Below, piece after piece: positions 16,250 through 20,530 of a stretch of 20,530 bases of DNA. Source of the stretch: CAYREE01 sp964423225 (GTDB lineage: Archaea > Altiarchaeota > Altiarchaeia > IMC4 > SCGC-AAA252-I15); contig CAYREE010000029.1 in assembly GCA_964423225.1 (NCBI GenBank), positions 1-20,530 on the forward strand, written 5' to 3'. Under the pieces are notes generated by a model. That model worked only from the letters and a program-made list of their open reading frames with translations, did no database searches and had not been told where the DNA came from. Position 1 is the first letter of the stretch; each line of letters opens with the position of its first letter. The translations under genes and the position numbers were made by a program.

Positions 16250-16644
16250 AATACGTCACTTAGTGAAAGGGCTCTGACAGGACATGTGTTTATGCATGCA
16301 GAACACAAAATGCATTTTTCATTATTAAGATCCATCTTATAGTCGATCATTGTTATAGCATCAGTGGGACACACTCCAACACATAGTCCGCAATCAATAC
16401 AGGAACCGATATCTTTCTTTAACTTTCCCTCGATCTTGTTTATGACAAGCCCTTTCTTTTTCAGTGCAGAGGTAAGTCTTTTCTCATCCTGTGAATCACC
16501 GAGCACATCAAGGACTATAAGTCCCTCAATATCATCAAGTCGAGCCAATAAAATGTTCACTTTTACATTGGTTTCGATTATTGCTTCTGAAAAAATCGGT
16601 TTTGTTAAAGTTTCCGGAGTATATCTCGCATAGTATTTCGTCAT
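16246..16644 (-). CDS. NIL-domain ferredoxin, iron-sulfur subunit of aspartate-semialdehyde sulfurtransferase
   Basis: This 132-aa protein supplies electrons for making homocysteine from aspartate semialdehyde and sulfide, with the DUF39 protein. An N-terminal NIL domain (about 10-75) resembles the small ligand-binding domain of methionine ABC transporters. Two 4Fe-4S motifs follow: C82, C85, C88, C92 (CIDCGLCVGVCP) and C111, C114, C117, C121 (CILCSACINTCP). All eight ligands are present. It overlaps its neighbours by four bases on both sides, matching the known arrangement (MA1821-MA1822 in Methanosarcina). A strong Shine-Dalgarno lies seven bases before the ATG, inside the 3' end of the DUF39-CBS gene. 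Confidence 0.93.
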   Translation of the reverse strand: MTKYYARYTPETLTKPIFSEAIIETNVKVNILLARLDDIEGLIVLDVLGDSQDEKRLTSALKKKGLVINKIEGKLKKDIGSCIDCGLCVGVCPTDAITMIDYKMDLNNEKCILCSACINTCPVRALSLSDVL

Positions 16645-18137
16645 CTTATCATCCTCCCTAAAACTTTATTGATATCACTTAATGTGATTATCCCAATAAC
16701 CTTATTCTCATTATCGATAATGGGGGTCGATCCAATCTTCTTCTTTAGTAGTTTTTGGGAGACTTCATCTATGAGCTCGTCTGGTGAAGAACTCAGGACA
16801 TGAGAAGTCATAACGTCAACCAACTTGTTCTTGTTTTGTGCTGTTGCCCTTGTGATATCCCATGAAGTGATTATACCCACAAGCTTTTCATCATCATCTA
16901 CAACAGGTACCTGGTCTATATTGTTTTCGACTAGAAGCGCGGAAACATCCTTCAATTTTTTATGGACATTTATTGTGATAACTGGTTTTGTCATCACTTT
17001 GCTAACTTTTGGAGTCGTTGATTTAGTCTTCATCGGATTGAACTTTGTTTGTTGAGGCAAGTGTAATGCAGGTTCTGATAAAAACATTTCCTTTGACTCA
17101 ATCCAATCAGTGAGTTTTTCCATTATATCATATGCTATCCTAAAACTGGACATGGATGCCGTCTTCACTGTTTTCTCGCCTATTGATACTTGTCCAGACA
17201 TGAGTTCGGCATAATCAACTTTCTTCAATACTGGCCGATCTCGCCTAGGGACACCATAATCAAGAATGTTTGTTATTATATCCTGGTTTTTAACTGCTGT
17301 TGCTAATGCGATATCTTTATCTAATATGGGTATGGGTATTCCAATCCCAACAAGCAGTGTTGTCCCGTATTTCTCCATGACTGCACCCCGGACATAGTCG
17401 GTTGACATGTCTTTCAGATTACCGGATACTGCAAGTGTTCCAAACCCGGTAGTAGGAGAGTGTTGTGTTCCCTCGCTAACAACATATCCTTGCGCACCAC
17501 CCAGAAATATTCTAGTACCAGTACCTATCGTCTTGTATAATGGATCATTGTTTAACGGGCTGATCTCTCCTGTCCCAGCATAATTAACATTATTCAGGTT
17601 TGGTAGTAAAGTCCCCATATATGTATGGAGTGTTCGTTCAGTCGTATTGGAAGCCGCCACATATCTCTGATAGTTGTTACGCGGATTGAACATGAATGCT
17701 TGATTGATGTCATCGAGTGTGATCTCAGTCTCTATCTGCCTTTTCGGATAACAGTCTGTACCATATCCCTCACCCTTCAATTTTACTTGTTTGCCTGCGA
17801 TAAGATCCTCGATCACATGTGATCCACCATATTCCATTCCTTGTTCGCCACTGATCTGAGTTGCTCCGATATAAGCATCAACTGCTGCAAGACCTGCATA
17901 AGCTTCTACTCCATTCAACCAGGTTTTATTCATCTTGATGGGTGGTTCAGAATGACCGAAGTTGAGAAACACGCCAGAACTACACATCGCCCCGTAAGTC
18001 CCGGTTGTCACAACATCTACTTTTTTAGCTGCTTTTTCAGGACCCTTTTCTTCTACGATCTCAGGCATCTCATCTGCCCGGACAATGACTACTTCTCCCT
18101 TTCTTATCTTTTCATTGATCTCGGATATGGTTTTCAT
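16641..18137 (-). CDS. L-aspartate semialdehyde sulfurtransferase (DUF39) with two CBS domains
   Basis: This is the COG1900/DUF39 enzyme of homocysteine biosynthesis, which moves sulfide sulfur onto aspartate semialdehyde; electrons come from the NIL-ferredoxin partner. Residues 1-365 are DUF39. C52 in GAMCSSG and C129 in GTDCYPK match, with an offset of two, the conserved cysteines 54 and 131 of MA1821. Cys54 is the one reported as essential. Other family stretches are GTGTRIFLGGAQGYV (about 205-219) and GVPRRDRP. Two CBS domains follow (about 381-436 and 441-498), suggesting control by an adenosyl ligand such as AMP, ATP or S-adenosylmethionine. It is first in a three-gene operon, overlapping the next gene by four bases, with a TATA box about 24 nt upstream and no Shine-Dalgarno. 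Confidence 0.93.
   Translation of the reverse strand: MKTISEINEKIRKGEVVIVRADEMPEIVEEKGPEKAAKKVDVVTTGTYGAMCSSGVFLNFGHSEPPIKMNKTWLNGVEAYAGLAAVDAYIGATQISGEQGMEYGGSHVIEDLIAGKQVKLKGEGYGTDCYPKRQIETEITLDDINQAFMFNPRNNYQRYVAASNTTERTLHTYMGTLLPNLNNVNYAGTGEISPLNNDPLYKTIGTGTRIFLGGAQGYVVSEGTQHSPTTGFGTLAVSGNLKDMSTDYVRGAVMEKYGTTLLVGIGIPIPILDKDIALATAVKNQDIITNILDYGVPRRDRPVLKKVDYAELMSGQVSIGEKTVKTASMSSFRIAYDIMEKLTDWIESKEMFLSEPALHLPQQTKFNPMKTKSTTPKVSKVMTKPVITINVHKKLKDVSALLVENNIDQVPVVDDDEKLVGIITSWDITRATAQNKNKLVDVMTSHVLSSSPDELIDEVSQKLLKKKIGSTPIIDNENKVIGIITLSDINKVLGRMIR
16652..16658 (-). promoter_or_regulatory. Strong Shine-Dalgarno of the NIL-ferredoxin gene
   Basis: On the - strand GGGAGGA lies seven bases before the ATG at 16644, within the last codons of the DUF39-CBS gene. 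It is the best ribosome binding site in the window and contrasts with the leaderless first gene of the same operon. Confidence 0.8.
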
Positions 18138-18151
18138 TCGAACAGATATAA

Positions 18152-18176
18152 TTCATATTTAAATAATAAATATGAA
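18152..18176. promoter_or_regulatory. Perfect inverted repeat over the hcy promoter (probable operator)
   Basis: Two perfect 10-bp arms, TTCATATTTA (18152-18161) and TAAATATGAA (18167-18176), are separated by 5 bp. The repeat covers the TATA box serving the DUF39-CBS gene (TATTTAAAT on the - strand, about 24 nt before its ATG). A regulator bound here would block TBP access. The divergent XRE-CBS protein is the obvious candidate, by position only. Confidence 0.6.
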
Positions 18177-18181
18177 AGATA

Positions 18182-18197
18182 TATGCATTTATGCATA
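18182..18197. promoter_or_regulatory. Second inverted repeat near the XRE-CBS start
   Basis: TATGCAT-TT-ATGCATA is a perfect palindrome with 7-bp arms, ending 10 bp before the ATG at 18208. It falls where the XRE-CBS transcript should begin if the AT-rich box at 18157-18172 is its TATA element, so it may be an autoregulatory site. Its sequence differs from the first repeat. Confidence 0.5.
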
Positions 18198-18207
18198 ATG
18201 GTGTTTT

Positions 18208-18768
18208 ATGAATCTTCCCCAACTATCTGAAATCGAGAAACAAAGAAGGAAGCTTGGTTTGACTCAAGCACAACTTGCTGAAAAAGCAGGTGTCAGCCAA
18301 TCGCTTGTGGCCAGGATAGAGACGGGGACAGTCGATCCAAGATATAGTAATCTCGTCAGAGTCTTTCGAGCCTTGGAAGAGCTAAAAGGTAAAGAGATCA
18401 CTGCCAATGAGATTATGACTAGGGATGTCGTGAAAGTCGACGTTTTAAACACCATCGAGGCTGCAGCAGACATGATGAAGGAATATGGAGTTTCACAAGT
18501 CCCAGTTGTTGACGGAGACAATATCGTCGGTTCAATCTCCGAGAGGGTGATACTAGACCAGATCTCCAAGGGAGTAGATGCAAAGAAATTCTCAGCAGAG
18601 ACAGTAGACAAATACATGGCGGAAGGACCGCCAATAATCACAGGCAACACACCATATAGCATAATCAGCGCAATCCTAGAACACAATACATCAGTAGTAG
18701 TACAGGAACAAGGCCAGACCACAGGGATAATCACGAACGCAGACTTATTGAAAGTAGTCCATAAATAA
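18208..18768 (+). CDS. XRE-family transcriptional regulator with two CBS domains
   Basis: This 186-aa DNA-binding protein has an N-terminal XRE/Cro-type helix-turn-helix (about 8-60), with LTQAQLAEKAGVSQSLVARIETG as the helix 2-3 core. CBS domains follow: MTRDVVKVDVLNTIEAAADMM... (about 70-122) and YMAEGPPIITGNTPYSI... (about 136-186). HTH-CBS fusions are common in archaea. Tandem CBS domains usually bind adenine nucleotides or S-adenosylmethionine, so DNA binding is probably ligand-controlled. It is divergent from the hcy operon, whose first enzyme also carries two CBS domains; common ligand sensing is plausible but inferred. A weak GGTG lies just before the ATG. It converges on the next gene with a 4-bp gap. 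Confidence 0.9.
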   Translation: MNLPQLSEIEKQRRKLGLTQAQLAEKAGVSQSLVARIETGTVDPRYSNLVRVFRALEELKGKEITANEIMTRDVVKVDVLNTIEAAADMMKEYGVSQVPVVDGDNIVGSISERVILDQISKGVDAKKFSAETVDKYMAEGPPIITGNTPYSIISAILEHNTSVVVQEQGQTTGIITNADLLKVVHK

Positions 18769-18772
18769 CAGT

Positions 18773-20530
18773 TTAGACTTGAGGCAAGTATTCATCTAAC
18801 CATTTTCCAAGACCTTCCTTATCTGTTCCTTTAGGAAAATTCATTATTATTCCGCATGATAGTGGGTGTCTTTCAATCCCTCTTTTCTCAGGGTGTTCGA
18901 CGAGCGTGAATTCGAGTACTCCTTTATCGTAAATTGCAGCGAATTGATCGAACCTTTGACTCATCTCATCAGTGCAATCTGGAATTGTTAGTTTAGAATC
19001 TTTCGCCAATAACTGCATTGTCATCATACCAGCCAATGATCCACTGCCTGCTGAAGACGCTCCCTCAAGGTTTGAAAGAAGGCTGATAAAATTTACTTGT
19101 TGCGGATTTATCTTAGTTCGCTGTGGTTGCCCAGGCTGATATAGACAGAATGCATATGTGCTCTCAATTCCTGCCTGATCCATTTCTTGCAGCCTATCAT
19201 CCTGCTGCCGGTCATGGAAATAACCACGCATAAGATAATATCCAGGAGACAATTTTAAAGTCTCATGGAGAAATTTTGGGATATCAGCGTATTTTTCTGA
19301 GCTTCTTGAAAGATTTAAAAGTTGTAATGCAGTATGCCTTACATTAGCTGCAATATCATGCAGCCTAAAAGCTATTTTTTGCTTGCCAGGGCATCCGGCA
19401 GTGCTACGGGATTGATGGAAGTCTTTGAACTTATAATCCTTTTCATCGCCGACCCTAACAATATTACTGTATGATGGGTAACCATGGAATAGTTCATCAT
19501 CATGGGCGCCACGTAATGCAATACCCATCTTCATGATAACGGATATAATCCTCTGTCTAGCAGCAGGCTGGTCAAAATCACCATCCTTGTATTTCGTATA
19601 TTCCTCTTTAATTGCAGTTAATAGATCGTCTCCAGCCTCAATAGATTTTTTTGGTTTTACAGTCATCGCATAACCTGTTGGTTGACCACTAAAAGGTGCG
19701 TCAAGATATCTTCCACCACCAATAACCAGTACACCAGCCCAACCTTTCTTATGGAACGCCATTCCACCCTGACTCTCTTGCCATGCCTTATCACTCATTA
19801 TACCGCCTTCTGGATTTAGGTATTCTACATGATAGATGTTTCCACTGGATTGTATGTCCACAGCACCAGTGAATAGCTTCTCATCACTACCGGCAAATGA
19901 CATCGCATGCATACCACCACCAGGTTGTAGGACTGTATCTCTTACAACACCCTTTAGACTAATGGAGTCAAATACTATTCCATTAAAATCAAAATCAGGT
20001 ATATGATTCACTGCAGACCTACCCCCAGAGTAATAATCGGGTCTAAACCTTCTCCAGCTAGCATTATCCTCAGCCCGATCAAGATCTTCCTGATGCAATA
20101 GCCCTTTAGCCAACAAATCTCGGCCAATTGGATTTAAATACTGATCTACTTTCCTAGAAGGTTGTCTTAGTGCAAGGACAGTCCCATAAAGAACATCTCT
20201 TACAGGATCCTCCCGTGAGAAAGGGAGTGTTAGAACACCTTGTTCATGATCCCATCTTGGATGTAGTGCAAAATGATCAGTGTCTAATACCGGACCTGCA
20301 ACGACAATCTTAGTGAATTTTAGCGGTTCTATCTTACCCCTGTCCCGTGGTTTTAATCGGTCTATTACTACATCATGGGCAAAAACATCTCTTGTAATGC
20401 CTTCTAATTGGTCTCTTCCCTCATCAGTCATCACATCACCGACTTTAAACTCAATTGGGATCTTTGGCTCCTTGATCTTTCCACCCGCTGCAGGCAATGC
20501 TCTCACACCAGGTAAACGAACTGGAGCAAC
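18773..20530 (-). CDS. Large protein of unknown function with kinase-like layout, 5' end outside window
   Basis: At least 585 codons are visible. An apparent GTG start at 20506 is not convincing, because the frame stays open to the window edge (…VAPVRLPG before it), so I treat the gene as 5' partial. I do not recognise a family by full-length similarity. From the middle on the order resembles small-molecule-kinase folds. There is a helix with WQES (αC-like), a strand-hinge stretch GYAMTVKPKKS, and a long helix ending in HDDELFHG. Then HGYPSYSNIV sits where kinases have HGDxxxxNI, followed about 15 residues later by KDFHQSR in the DFG position. The catalytic Asp would be Tyr, so any activity is doubtful. 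A Leu/Ser helical C-terminal part follows. No membrane segment or signal is visible. Convergent with XRE-CBS. Confidence 0.75.
   Translation of the reverse strand, partial: VAPVRLPGVRALPAAGGKIKEPKIPIEFKVGDVMTDEGRDQLEGITRDVFAHDVVIDRLKPRDRGKIEPLKFTKIVVAGPVLDTDHFALHPRWDHEQGVLTLPFSREDPVRDVLYGTVLALRQPSRKVDQYLNPIGRDLLAKGLLHQEDLDRAEDNASWRRFRPDYYSGGRSAVNHIPDFDFNGIVFDSISLKGVVRDTVLQPGGGMHAMSFAGSDEKLFTGAVDIQSSGNIYHVEYLNPEGGIMSDKAWQESQGGMAFHKKGWAGVLVIGGGRYLDAPFSGQPTGYAMTVKPKKSIEAGDDLLTAIKEEYTKYKDGDFDQPAARQRIISVIMKMGIALRGAHDDELFHGYPSYSNIVRVGDEKDYKFKDFHQSRSTAGCPGKQKIAFRLHDIAANVRHTALQLLNLSRSSEKYADIPKFLHETLKLSPGYYLMRGYFHDRQQDDRLQEMDQAGIESTYAFCLYQPGQPQRTKINPQQVNFISLLSNLEGASSAGSGSLAGMMTMQLLAKDSKLTIPDCTDEMSQRFDQFAAIYDKGVLEFTLVEHPEKRGIERHPLSCGIIMNFPKGTDKEGLGKWLDEYLPQV

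Noticed and set aside
15572..18137. DUF39 / NIL-ferredoxin / UPF0280 operon as a novel system
   Set aside because: The trio is already linked to homocysteine synthesis and sulfide assimilation in methanogens; only its control by the divergent regulator looks new.
18264..18734. 156-codon - strand ORF opposite XRE-CBS
   Set aside because: The + strand encodes a recognisable HTH plus two CBS domains over the same bases.
20504..20506. GTG at 20506 as the true start of the last gene
   Set aside because: The reading frame stays open to the window edge and no ribosome site precedes the GTG, so the gene most likely begins outside.

Overview
The window reads as archaeal chromosome. Marker genes are an AMP phosphorylase of the archaeal ribose-1,5-bisphosphate pathway, a NurA-type nuclease, a DUF835 membrane protein, an XRE-CBS regulator and the DUF39 / NIL-ferredoxin / UPF0280 trio for homocysteine synthesis in sulfide-using anaerobes. 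Several operon-first genes have an A/T-only TATA-like box about 24-28 nt before the start codon and no Shine-Dalgarno, as in leaderless archaeal transcription. Internal operon genes use GTGA/ATGA overlaps, one with a strong GGGAGGA site. I cannot fix the lineage; an anaerobic euryarchaeon, Altiarchaeota or a DPANN-related group would all fit. Coding density is very high, no gap exceeds 100 bp, and I see no rRNA, tRNA, CRISPR array or insertion sequence.

Layout. 1-633 (+): the last codons of an unseen gene overlap a PIN-domain protein with a very basic tail. 640-1248 (-): a HAD phosphatase. 1281-3175 (+): a DUF835 membrane protein overlaps a NurA-domain nuclease, sharing a 32-bp divergent promoter region with the HAD gene. 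3197-4717 (+): AMP phosphorylase. 4721-15516 (-): a three-gene block with two giant paralogous membrane proteins (1,653 and 1,720 aa) and a 215-aa helical protein. 15572-18137 (-): the three-gene homocysteine operon. 18208-18768 (+): a divergent XRE-CBS regulator. 18773-20530 (-): a large protein of unknown function that runs off the window.

The most unusual part is 4.7-15.5 kb. Both giants begin with about 335 residues of multispan membrane domain sharing a motif (SP..R..AK, then K-L-I-x-G-M), which makes them paralogs. The organisation resembles VirB6/TrbL/CedA-type channel proteins of type IV secretion and conjugation machines. Each carries over 1,300 residues of soluble tail built from repeats. 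The 1,720-aa protein ends in a lone CxxC and the next ORF, one nucleotide back in frame, begins with another CxxC. Joined by a -1 shift at an AAAAAG run, they make a C-x2-C-x14-C-x2-C zinc ribbon. Either the sequence has a one-base deletion or the two are joined by frameshifting.

The hcy operon and the XRE-CBS gene are divergent around two perfect inverted repeats, one centred on the hcy promoter and the other at the predicted start of the regulator transcript. A ligand-sensing repressor/activator circuit for sulfur-amino-acid synthesis is the simplest reading. The last protein (18.8-20.5 kb) has a layout suggesting a degenerate kinase-like fold.
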